From IMG/VR virus record IMGVR_UViG_3300032235_000647, positions 1 through 64,000 of that record: 64,000 nucleotides of DNA; one strand, written 5' to 3'. Positions 52,912 through 58,798 of this stretch are shown piece by piece (position 1 is the first letter of the stretch; every line of letters begins with the position of its first letter). Under the pieces are notes generated by a model. That model searched no databases and was not told the origin of the DNA. It saw only the letters and a program-made list of their open reading frames with translations. This stretch comes from a virus. A program made the position numbers and the translations under genes.

Positions 52912-52917
52912 TTTAGA

Positions 52918-53169
52918 TTAATTTAAATACGAATACTGATTTGCTGCTACAATTACTTTTAGATTATTATAGCATTCATTATCTGCCTTTGAAATTGCTC
53001 CGAACAAATCGTTATCTACTATCGATTGAACGAAACTACCACCTTGTAATCCTTTACCATCTCTAGTCATCATTACTGATGCAATAATTCTGATAATATG
53101 AGGATTGGTTACATCATATTGTAATGCAAATTCCTCTGCTGCTGTTTGATACTGATTTACTATGTCCAT
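52918..53169 (-). CDS. Hypothetical protein, accessory cluster
   Basis: An 83-residue protein (MDIVNQYQTAAEEFALQYDV) with RIIASVMMTRDGKGLQGGSF in the middle. Helical, no recognised domain. The motif FVxxIVxNDLFxAxxxAD reads as a conserved small phage protein. It has 6-13 nt spacing to its neighbours. Confidence 0.55.
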   Translation of the reverse strand: MDIVNQYQTAAEEFALQYDVTNPHIIRIIASVMMTRDGKGLQGGSFVQSIVDNDLFGAISKADNECYNNLKVIVAANQYSYLN

Positions 53170-53182
53170 AATTTTTTATATT

Positions 53183-53467
53183 TTATTTTTTAAAAACTGA
53201 TTCTTTCCATGCTTCATTCAATTCCTCTTTACTAAATCCATGTTCTAAAAAGAAAGGGAATAGTTTGGTTTTTTTCCACTCCGTTAATTCTTTATTGTAA
53301 TTTGAATTATGTACAGTTACTTGTCCTGCTGGTGTGTAGGTGTTACCCATATTAGTACGATTCCTTCGTTTTGGTGCAGGACTGATAAGAGATGAATAAT
53401 ACATCATCGCTCTTCGTAATCCTTCTTCATTTACAACTGTCAAAACTTTGGAAACTAAATCGTTCAT
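53183..53467 (-). CDS. Hypothetical protein, accessory cluster
   Basis: A 94-residue protein with helical ends and a basic, flexible centre (ISPAPKRRNRTNMGNTYTP). The C-terminal FPFFLEHGFSKEELNEAWKE is amphipathic. No family is recognised. The basic linker could contact nucleic acid. It is on the transcript from the promoter at 53740-53771. Confidence 0.55.
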   Translation of the reverse strand: MNDLVSKVLTVVNEEGLRRAMMYYSSLISPAPKRRNRTNMGNTYTPAGQVTVHNSNYNKELTEWKKTKLFPFFLEHGFSKEELNEAWKESVFKK

Positions 53468-53480
53468 AGTATAGGGAGTT

Positions 53481-53702
53481 TTATTTCAATTTATAGGAGA
53501 ATAATGTACCACAATCATCATCATCCAAACTATCCTCCACAACGGTAATCGTATCACCAATTATGGATTGAAGTTTATTTACATCTACTCGTTTCCAATA
53601 TCCAAATCGGAGAAACATCCGAGTAGTACCAACTACATTATCTACTTTGTACTCACCGAATTCGGCTTGGATTTGTTCGTGGAGAAGGGAAGAAATATTC
53701 AT
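53481..53702 (-). CDS. Hypothetical protein, promoter-proximal
   Basis: A 73-residue protein (MNISSLLHEQIQAEFGEYKV), ending with a very acidic VVEDSLDDDDCGTLFSYKL. Beta-alpha pattern, unknown family. It is the first gene after the composite terminator-promoter at 53740-53777, with an AACCCCTAACC leader. Likely early-expressed. Confidence 0.55.
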   Translation of the reverse strand: MNISSLLHEQIQAEFGEYKVDNVVGTTRMFLRFGYWKRVDVNKLQSIIGDTITVVEDSLDDDDCGTLFSYKLK

Positions 53703-53739
53703 AATTTTAGAGGTTAGGGGTTTAATTTTTATTACTTAA

Positions 53740-53771
53740 CAAATATATAAAAAAGACCTGAATAATCCAAG
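53740..53771 (-). promoter_or_regulatory. Host-like promoter fused to a terminator
   Basis: CTTGG, spacer, TATATTTG before the 73-residue gene. The spacer carries the T-tract of a hairpin terminator. Confidence 0.65.
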
Positions 53772-53777
53772 TCTTTT
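53749..53777 (-). terminator. Terminator fused with a promoter
   Basis: AAAAGACTTG and CAGGTCTTTT arms (one G-U) followed by Ts, directly after the 69-residue gene. The TTG of the stem is the -33 element of the next promoter. Confidence 0.6.
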
Positions 53778-53788
53778 CGAAAATATTT

Positions 53789-53998
53789 TTAATATTTTTT
53801 TGCTGATTCAAGGTGTAGTAGTATTGTTTTTAATCCACCTTTTAGATATCCCGCCTCAAATGCCAGTTGAGACATCAATTCAGGAGAATGTTCCTTAGAA
53901 GCAGGTTCGGCCTCAGTCAAGGTAGAGTGGATTGTAGATTCAATCGAATTAACTAATTCAATTAGTTGGGCTTTGGTGTAAGTTCGGTAATTATACAT
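53789..53998 (-). CDS. Hypothetical helical protein
   Basis: A 69-residue helical protein (MYNYRTYTKAQLIELVNSIE ... GGLKTILLHLESAKKY). It follows the 79-residue gene by 20 nt and starts after an AACCCCTAAACA leader. A terminator-promoter element starts immediately after its stop. Function is unknown. Confidence 0.55.
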   Translation of the reverse strand: MYNYRTYTKAQLIELVNSIESTIHSTLTEAEPASKEHSPELMSQLAFEAGYLKGGLKTILLHLESAKKY

Positions 53999-54018
53999 AT
54001 TGTTTAGGGGTTTAAAGG

Positions 54019-54258
54019 TTAAACATCAGCAGATGCCAACCAGAGGTCATAAATAACATTATATTCAGTAGTAGTAATTTCGGATAAGTTCCAAAATACT
54101 CGTTCTCTAATCAAACTATCACTTACTCCGATGTATTCGTACACATCTTCGTAGTTATTCAAAACCCTAACCAAACCATCAAAAGTGGCACTAGGGTTAA
54201 TTTCATTACCCAATTCATCTGTTGGGAAGTTTGCGAGGTAGTATTCTCTGATATTCAT
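54019..54258 (-). CDS. Hypothetical protein, early-type
   Basis: A 79-residue protein from ATG 54258 (MNIREYYLANFPTDELGNEI). A longer frame to 54303 would overlap the -7 element of its promoter, so I reject that start. The region PTDELGxEINPxATFxGLxxxLNxxxDVYxYIGVxDSxxRERVF is a recognisable conserved style seen in many small phage proteins, with no function known. Its promoter (54293-54324) gives a leader of about 30 nt. Confidence 0.65.
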   Translation of the reverse strand: MNIREYYLANFPTDELGNEINPSATFDGLVRVLNNYEDVYEYIGVSDSLIRERVFWNLSEITTTEYNVIYDLWLASADV

Positions 54259-54292
54259 ATTTTTAAGTTTTAGTGTCTCTCTCATTACAGAA

Positions 54293-54324
54293 CTAAAATA
54301 CAAAGAAAAGCCTAGAATTCCAAA
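54293..54324 (-). promoter_or_regulatory. Host-like promoter
   Basis: TTTGGAAT, spacer, TATTTTAG about 35 nt before the 79-residue gene. Confidence 0.65.
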
Positions 54325-54489
54325 TGTTTAGGAAAATATTTTTAAATTATTTTTAAAATAAAAACCCACCACACTTGAGACCGAGAGAGAGAGAGTTAGT
54401 GTGTGGTGGGTGACCCAGGATGGATACTTTATATAGGAGAGAATGGTCTCAAAAAATAGGAGAACCTTGTATATCGCTAGAGTAGCATC
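54304..54489 (-). ncRNA. Intergenic region with interleaved inverted repeats; possible structured RNA
   Basis: 186 nt without a convincing gene. It contains an 11-bp perfect inverted repeat (54364-54374 with 54401-54411) and an 8-bp perfect repeat (54375-54382 with 54445-54452) that interlock, with a (CT)n tract between. In the transcript the two stems could form a pseudoknot or two alternative hairpins. The 11-bp stem is followed by Ts and may act as the terminator of the two-helix membrane protein gene. The host-like promoter of the next gene begins in the same region. Confidence 0.4.
54360..54411 (-). terminator. Long-loop hairpin after the two-helix membrane protein gene
   Basis: Perfect 11-bp ACCCACCACAC/GTGTGGTGGGT stem with a 26-nt CT-rich loop, followed by TTTTA. 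It may terminate the transcript or be part of a structured RNA. Confidence 0.6.
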
Positions 54490-54702
54490 TCAATCGCGAT
54501 AAGGGTTTTGTGGATGTGATTCCTTTGATGATTTTCCTATCATCATTACCAATACGAAACTGATAAGAGAACTCACCACCACTACTTCAAATGGGTGTCT
54601 TGCCCCTAACAAGACAATATCCCAGAAGAAGTAGGTGATGGGTTCAATGAAAAGGAGAAAACTAATAAATAAAACCAAGAAAACAAACATCAAATATTTC
54701 AT
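54490..54702 (-). CDS. Small membrane protein with two helices
   Basis: A 70-residue protein with two hydrophobic segments, about 3-30 (YLMFVFLVLFISFLLFI) and 38-57 (PFEVVVVSSLISFVLVMM), and a polar C-terminus (GKSSKESHPQNPYRD). Probably an inner-membrane protein. Its size and topology would fit superinfection exclusion or holin-like roles but nothing specific supports either. Preceded by an AACCCCCTATACGATATG leader. Confidence 0.65.
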   Translation of the reverse strand: MKYLMFVFLVLFISFLLFIEPITYFFWDIVLLGARHPFEVVVVSSLISFVLVMMIGKSSKESHPQNPYRD

Positions 54703-54715
54703 ATCGTATAGGGGG

Positions 54716-54889
54716 TTATTTTTTTCTATTTCTTAATTGCAGTATAAGTTGGTATCCATCAAACTCGGCCTCTTTAAGAGAGAATCCATTTTGTAAGTTC
54801 ATCAATCTAGTTGATTCGTAGATTTTTCGTTCTTCAGGAGTCAATGACGCGAAGAATTCAAAGTTGGGGGAGTTGTTGTTAGTACTCAT
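54716..54889 (-). CDS. 57-residue small protein
   Basis: Starts MSTNNNSPNFEFFASLTPEE with RKIYESTRLMNLQNGFSLKE following. Two-helix pattern. An AACCCCTCATAAC leader precedes the ATG, linking it to the other accessory genes, and its start follows the stop of the 39-residue gene. Function unknown. Real by context and codon style. Confidence 0.6.
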   Translation of the reverse strand: MSTNNNSPNFEFFASLTPEERKIYESTRLMNLQNGFSLKEAEFDGYQLILQLRNRKK

Positions 54890-54890
54890 G

Positions 54891-55010
54891 TTATGAGGGG
54901 TTGATTAGTTCGTATTCAGTATAGGGTTCTAGTATCCCTGATTCATTTAATCGGTTCTTGGTGATTTCTCTAACCCAGCCGAGTCCGTTGATGTAGAAGG
55001 TGTCTTTCAT
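54891..55010 (-). CDS. 39-residue small protein with own promoter
   Basis: A very short frame (MKDTFYINGLGWVREITKNR). It starts about 20 nt downstream of a promoter at 55033-55064 and has the TAAAGATATG start context. It ends one base before the next ATG. Function is unknown; promoter and start context support it. Confidence 0.55.
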   Translation of the reverse strand: MKDTFYINGLGWVREITKNRLNESGILEPYTEYELINPS

Positions 55011-55032
55011 ATCTTTATCTCTTATTACAATA

Positions 55033-55064
55033 CTAATGTACGAAACTTTGCCGAGTATTCCAAA
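55033..55064 (-). promoter_or_regulatory. Host-like promoter
   Basis: TTTGGAAT, spacer, TACATTAG before the 39-residue gene. Confidence 0.65.
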
Positions 55065-55086
55065 TGTTTTAGGAATTATTTTTAGA

Positions 55087-55236
55087 TTATTTACTTTCTT
55101 TTATTTTATCAATGAACTTTCTCATCGCTTCATGTATTCTTTGGACAGGGTACGGACCTTGTTCTGTCTCATCCCATAGTTGCCAGTCTTCATACGTGAT
55201 ATAATAAAATTCTTCAAGTTGCTCTATAATATTCAT
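55087..55236 (-). CDS. 49-residue acidic small protein
   Basis: Starts MNIIEQLEEFYYITYEDWQL and contains DETEQGPYPVQRIHEAMRKF, acidic and helical. The ATG follows GGATAAGATATG and the previous gene ends 4 nt upstream. Function unknown; could be a host-inhibitory protein, but nothing shows this. Confidence 0.55.
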   Translation of the reverse strand: MNIIEQLEEFYYITYEDWQLWDETEQGPYPVQRIHEAMRKFIDKIKESK

Positions 55237-55239
55237 ATC

Positions 55240-55404
55240 TTATCCTTTTAAACTTATTGTTAAATCAAACTGCTTTTGAATAAAATAATCTAACTTGTGA
55301 TGGATATGGTCTATTTCTCTAATATCGCCACTCTTTACGGCATCCATTAATTTATAAGTCCAATATTCAATTTTACTCATATAACCATTTTCGTAAGTCT
55401 TCAT
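55240..55404 (-). CDS. 54-residue small protein
   Basis: Starts MKTYENGYMSKIEYWTYKLM, with AVKSGDIREIDHIHHKLDYF following: a two-helix protein. The ATG is one base after the stop of the 49-residue gene upstream. Function unknown. Part of the tightly packed run from the promoter at 55585-55617. Confidence 0.55.
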   Translation of the reverse strand: MKTYENGYMSKIEYWTYKLMDAVKSGDIREIDHIHHKLDYFIQKQFDLTISLKG

Positions 55405-55405
55405 A

Positions 55406-55555
55406 TTAATTCAATCCTAGTGTCCAAACTCCTTCTTCCATTTGATTGACGAAGTGTCTTCTCGTCATTACTCTTTCTACTCCATTAGGGAATAGAACCA
55501 AGACCATAGAGTGGCCGTTGTAGAGCCAGTGTCGGGTGATGTGTGGTTGTGTCAT
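55406..55555 (-). CDS. 49-residue small protein, first after a promoter
   Basis: Starts MTQPHITRHWLYNGHSMVLV with LFPNGVERVMTRRHFVNQME following. Beta-strand followed by helix. The leader is AACCCCTAAAAGATATG and the promoter is at 55585-55617. Function unknown. Confidence 0.6.
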   Translation of the reverse strand: MTQPHITRHWLYNGHSMVLVLFPNGVERVMTRRHFVNQMEEGVWTLGLN

Positions 55556-55584
55556 ATCTTTTAGGGGTTATCTCTTATTACTTT

Positions 55585-55617
55585 ATAAATGTAGTAAAAA
55601 AACCTGAATAATCCTAG
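55585..55617 (-). promoter_or_regulatory. Host-like promoter
   Basis: CTAGGATT, spacer, TACATTTAT before the 49-residue gene at 55.4 kb, followed by an AACCCCTAAA leader. Confidence 0.6.
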
Positions 55618-55635
55618 TCTTTTACCAAATATTTT

Positions 55636-55914
55636 TTAATCTACTGGATAAAATTTTACACTCAATATTACTTCGGCCGGCTTGGTTGCCAATACTGTCT
55701 CCACATACTTATTAGCCCGTTCTCTTGCACCAAAGTGTCCAAACTCCATTACATCAAAAAATTTCAGATTTACTTTGTACAATTTTTTAGGAAATCTACC
55801 ATCACCATAGTATACTCTGGTCTCTATCTTCTCTCGTTTTACATTAGGAAGTTTCATTAGAGAAGTGATTTTATTAGAGGAAGCAGATACGGAGAAGAAA
55901 TCAAAATCGTTCAT
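55636..55914 (-). CDS. Hypothetical protein, early-type
   Basis: A 92-residue protein (MNDFDFFSVSASSNKITSLM). It has a basic central part (KREKIETRVYYGDGRFPKKL) and FGHFGARERANKYVETVL near 62-78. Beta-alpha pattern, no family recognised. It has a dedicated promoter at 55952-55983 and is the first gene of the accessory cluster in the direction of transcription. Confidence 0.6.
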   Translation of the reverse strand: MNDFDFFSVSASSNKITSLMKLPNVKREKIETRVYYGDGRFPKKLYKVNLKFFDVMEFGHFGARERANKYVETVLATKPAEVILSVKFYPVD

Positions 55915-55951
55915 ATTAGTAAGGGTTTAAGGTTTATCTCTTATTACAATA

Positions 55952-55983
55952 CTAATATAGGTAAAAAAACCCGTAATTCCAAG
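55952..55983 (-). promoter_or_regulatory. Host-like promoter
   Basis: CTTGGAAT, spacer, TATATTAG before the 92-residue gene, the first of the accessory cluster. Confidence 0.65.
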
Positions 55984-56016
55984 TCTTTTTGAAAATATTT
56001 AAAAAAAAAAAGATAT

Positions 56017-56046
56017 AAAAAAAAGGGATGATTTCTCATCCCTTGA
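56017..56046 (-). terminator. Terminator of the LRR gene
   Basis: AAGGGATGA and TCATCCCTT arms with a short loop, followed by eight T. Confidence 0.9.
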
Positions 56047-56064
56047 TTAGTATTTTTTATTTTA

Positions 56065-56913
56065 TTATGGGCAACTACCAGTAGCTACAATTAATCCACT
56101 ACCACTTACTTGATAATAAACAGAACCTGTGGCATAAAAACCATCAACTGCAGGATTCCATGCATCTGAATTTTGATATAGTTTATTACCAACTTGTAGA
56201 TTTGAACCCGATATAATATAGTATGAACCAAAAGCATCACCATTACATATATTAGCTTCAAGTGCTTCGTATGCCATTGTAAACATAGTATGATTACCAT
56301 TGGTAACATCAAATGTCCAACCTCTTCCATTAAGAACAAAAAGTGATGCTCTTCCTACTTGTCCTGGTGCAGAGTTTGTTCCAGTAGTATTATTTTCAAG
56401 ACCAACATATCCATTTGAAACACTACCACTAGCTAATTCTAAAAGAATATTATCTACTGCGGTTTGTGAAAATCCACAATCATTTAATGTTACTTCATTT
56501 CCATTATCACCTATTGGTTGATTTCTTGATATTATTAATTCGGTTAATCCTAAATTACCACTAAAATCAATGTATTCTAATGAAGGTAAATTAGATATAT
56601 CTACCGAACCTACTAACCCACATTGGTCGAAATCTATATATGTTAAAGAAGTACAATCTGATAAATCAGGAAATCCTGCTGAAAGGTCGTTATCATCTAA
56701 ATAAAGTGTTTCTAATGATGTACATCCACTTAAATTAACCGATACGGGGGAATTAGTACTACTTCCTGGTAAATCATTATCACTCAAATCTACAATAGTA
56801 AGTGATGATAATCCAGATAAATCAACAGATGTTAAACTATTGTAATCTGCTCTAAATTGTTGTATATTTGTTAGGTTTTGAAGGCCTGTAAATGAAGTTA
56901 TTGTTGCTCCCAT
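56065..56913 (-). CDS. Leucine-rich-repeat virion protein
   Basis: A 282-residue protein. Residues 5-150 are about six LRR units (LTSVDLSGLSSLTIVDLSDN, LETLYLDDNDLSAGFP, LEYIDFSGNLGLTELIIS). Residues 150-185 contain NDCGFSQTAVDNILLELASG, a typical LRR-cap in this class, and the C-terminal 60 residues are beta-rich (GSYYIISGSNLQVGNKLY). LRR domains bind protein ligands, so a surface adhesin or host-interaction role is likely. It pairs with the PKD-like protein upstream (12 nt apart) and a terminator follows. Confidence 0.75.
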   Translation of the reverse strand: MGATITSFTGLQNLTNIQQFRADYNSLTSVDLSGLSSLTIVDLSDNDLPGSSTNSPVSVNLSGCTSLETLYLDDNDLSAGFPDLSDCTSLTYIDFDQCGLVGSVDISNLPSLEYIDFSGNLGLTELIISRNQPIGDNGNEVTLNDCGFSQTAVDNILLELASGSVSNGYVGLENNTTGTNSAPGQVGRASLFVLNGRGWTFDVTNGNHTMFTMAYEALEANICNGDAFGSYYIISGSNLQVGNKLYQNSDAWNPAVDGFYATGSVYYQVSGSGLIVATGSCP

Positions 56914-56925
56914 AATATTTTATTT

Positions 56926-57384
56926 TTAATCGTCTCCGTTAAATTCTAATTGAGTTACCACACTTATATCATCAAAACATAATCTAACAGTATATTCCGT
57001 ATCAGAATCTGCGTAAGTATGATTTATTTCAAGTTGATTTACACCATCTACTTCACCAGTTTCAGTTTCACCATCACCCCATGTTATTGTGTAATTGGTT
57101 GGTGCAGATGTGTTAATCCAAAATCTACATTCAGTTCCATCGGTTGTGTTGTTTACGAATTCAATACATCCAGAAGGTAACCCTTGTTGGATAACTGTAG
57201 CAACTGCACTACCAGCAGAACTTGGTACAACTTGTTGTTGAACAAGTAATTGTTGTGTTAAATATACCTCGTGTATCAAATTTTGATTGTAAATTTCATA
57301 CTCAATTAATTGTCTACTAAGAGGTAATTGGGCGATATGTGGTAGGCTAGAAAACTGATGCCACGAAAGTCCATTTATTATCAT
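56926..57384 (-). CDS. PKD-like domain virion protein
   Basis: A 152-residue protein. Residues 1-60 are helical and Gln-rich (SRQLIEYEIYNQNLIHEVYL). From residue 75 on there is a PKD-type beta-sandwich: RFWINTSAPTNYTITWGDGE, then NQLEINHTYADSDTEYTVRL (WGDGxxxxG ... HTYAxxxxYTV is the PKD signature). PKD domains in phage virions decorate capsids or fibres. A late-promoter-like element lies at 57410-57419. With the LRR gene it may form a decoration or adhesion unit. Confidence 0.75.
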   Translation of the reverse strand: MIINGLSWHQFSSLPHIAQLPLSRQLIEYEIYNQNLIHEVYLTQQLLVQQQVVPSSAGSAVATVIQQGLPSGCIEFVNNTTDGTECRFWINTSAPTNYTITWGDGETETGEVDGVNQLEINHTYADSDTEYTVRLCFDDISVVTQLEFNGDD

Positions 57385-57409
57385 ATATTGTGTGTTTTAA
57401 AGATATAAG

Positions 57410-57419
57410 TATAAATATC
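57410..57419 (-). promoter_or_regulatory. Candidate late promoter
   Basis: GATATTTATA 25 nt before the PKD-like gene, just after the HNH terminator. Confidence 0.5.
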
Positions 57420-57436
57420 ATCCATACTAATTTAAC

Positions 57437-57467
57437 AAAAAAAAGGGAGAACTTTCGCTCTCCCTCT
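57437..57467 (-). terminator. Terminator of the HNH gene
   Basis: AGGGAGA and TCTCCCT stem around a GCGAAAGT loop (GNRA-like), followed by eight T. Confidence 0.9.
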
Positions 57468-57485
57468 AATTTATTATTTCACTCT

Positions 57486-58019
57486 TTATATATTTGAAAT
57501 TATTTGATTTATTTTTTCAGAATACAGCGGATGGTTTTTATATTGAATAAGCAAATTATGATAAAATTCTAATTTATCTTCAATCCGTTGTCCATACGGT
57601 TGAGAAGTATCCCATAATTCTAAATTTTCTATTCTATTATCGGTTTTTATACCATTTCTGTGATGTATGTTCTGATTTTTAGTAAGTGTAACTCCATAAT
57701 ACTCTTCATACACAACTCTATGTTCTAGTTTACCTCTATTTTTACCATGTTTTATCACATTATAACCTCTACTACTGATACTACCATTACCACCTTTCCA
57801 TCCAAAGTTATTTGAACCACTCATGCGTTCTTTGGCAACCTCTTTATTATAACATCCACATGATTTTACAATACCTCGTGTTAAATCTGATGTTAGATGT
57901 GTTTTAATCGTACCACACTCACAAACACACTCCCATTTCTTTTGTTTTCTACCATTGTTGGTAATCCAAACTGGTTTGATAACCTTAAATCTATTAAATT
58001 GTTTGTTAGTTAAATCCAT
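57486..58019 (-). CDS. HNH homing-type endonuclease
   Basis: A 177-residue protein. An N-terminal zinc-finger-like module (WECVCECGTIKTHLTSDLT ... SCGC, residues 29-57) precedes an HNH domain: EHRVVYEEYYGVTL at about 98-111, NQNIHHRNGIKTDNRIENLE at 115-134. This arrangement is typical of free-standing phage HNH homing endonucleases. It lies with a second HNH gene between the capsid gene and the PKD/LRR pair. A host-like promoter (58024-58055) overlaps its start so closely that the mRNA would be almost leaderless. A terminator follows. Confidence 0.85.
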   Translation of the reverse strand: MDLTNKQFNRFKVIKPVWITNNGRKQKKWECVCECGTIKTHLTSDLTRGIVKSCGCYNKEVAKERMSGSNNFGWKGGNGSISSRGYNVIKHGKNRGKLEHRVVYEEYYGVTLTKNQNIHHRNGIKTDNRIENLELWDTSQPYGQRIEDKLEFYHNLLIQYKNHPLYSEKINQIISNI

Positions 58020-58023
58020 ATAA

Positions 58024-58055
58024 CTAATATACGATTTTTTTAGCAGTTTTCAAAA
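58024..58055 (-). promoter_or_regulatory. Host-like promoter of an HNH gene, near leaderless
   Basis: TTTTG, 19 nt, TATATTAG ending only 4 nt before the ATG of the HNH gene, so transcription would begin at or beside the start codon. Confidence 0.55.
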
Positions 58056-58059
58056 TATT

Positions 58060-58701
58060 TCACCATTTTTTTCTATTTTCTTCCCAAGTAATCATTCGTA
58101 AGTTTTCCATCTTGCCTATTTCATCTGCAGGTATTCCTTTTTCCCAGCCATCATTTATAGAAACAACATGGTCTATTTGATATGCTCCTATTACACCATT
58201 CCTACCCCGTTTATCAAAGTTTGGTAATGTTGTTAAATCATTTCTATAAGTATATTTCCAAACTTCTCTCTTGTAAAATTGTTTTTTGGGATATTTTTCT
58301 ACATATTCATCCCACGATGAGAAACCTGCTTTAGTTGCTCTCATTTGTTTAATATGTTCTTCAGTTATATTATTGATAAATGTTTTACCATATTTAATTG
58401 TTGCACAAGATATGCATAATTTCTTACCTCGTATTCCATTATCTCTACTCTTTTCAGATATATGGTAAATTTTAGTATCACATGATGGGCAAAATCTGTG
58501 AAATGGTTTGTTTATTTCATTCAATTTATTTCGTAAATGAGGTTTCCATCCCAATTCCATTTTTTTGTGAACAATCTTGCTATTTTGTTCTGATTGACAC
58601 GATTTACATTTAGAATTTCTCTTTTTTGCATTATACCAACTTCTTTTATTGGTATATTCAATTTCACTATTACAAATAGGACAATTTCTTATATTTGTCA
58701 T
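58060..58701 (-). CDS. HNH endonuclease with zinc ribbons
   Basis: A 213-residue protein. Zinc ribbons at 7-36 (CPICNS ... CKSC) and 71-98 (CPSC ... CISC), then an HNH-type core at about 170-213: YQIDHVVSINDGWEKGIPAD, IGKMENLRMITWEENRKKW. This IDHxxSIxDGxxxxIxPxxIxxxxNLRMIxWxxN pattern is found in T4-like mobile endonucleases. It sits directly downstream of the capsid terminator, with a late-promoter-like element at 58727-58736. No remnant of an intron or interrupted gene is visible next to it. Confidence 0.85.
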   Translation of the reverse strand: MTNIRNCPICNSEIEYTNKRSWYNAKKRNSKCKSCQSEQNSKIVHKKMELGWKPHLRNKLNEINKPFHRFCPSCDTKIYHISEKSRDNGIRGKKLCISCATIKYGKTFINNITEEHIKQMRATKAGFSSWDEYVEKYPKKQFYKREVWKYTYRNDLTTLPNFDKRGRNGVIGAYQIDHVVSINDGWEKGIPADEIGKMENLRMITWEENRKKW

Positions 58702-58726
58702 ACTACCTCTTTTCTATGTATTTACA

Positions 58727-58736
58727 TATAAATATA
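58727..58736 (-). promoter_or_regulatory. Candidate late promoter
   Basis: TATATTTATA 25 nt before the zinc-ribbon HNH gene, just after the capsid terminator. Confidence 0.5.
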
Positions 58737-58767
58737 AAAAAAAAGAGGGAAACCGAAATTTCCCTCT
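58736..58767 (-). terminator. Terminator of the capsid gene
   Basis: AGAGGGAAA and TTTCCCTCT stem with a short loop, followed by a run of T. Confidence 0.9.
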
Positions 58768-58798
58768 AATTTTACTAAGAATATTTACTCTAAATAGA

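Noticed and set aside
57486-58701. Group I intron around the HNH genes
   Set aside because: Flanking genes are complete, with own terminators, and no interrupted exon is seen, so the endonucleases are free-standing.
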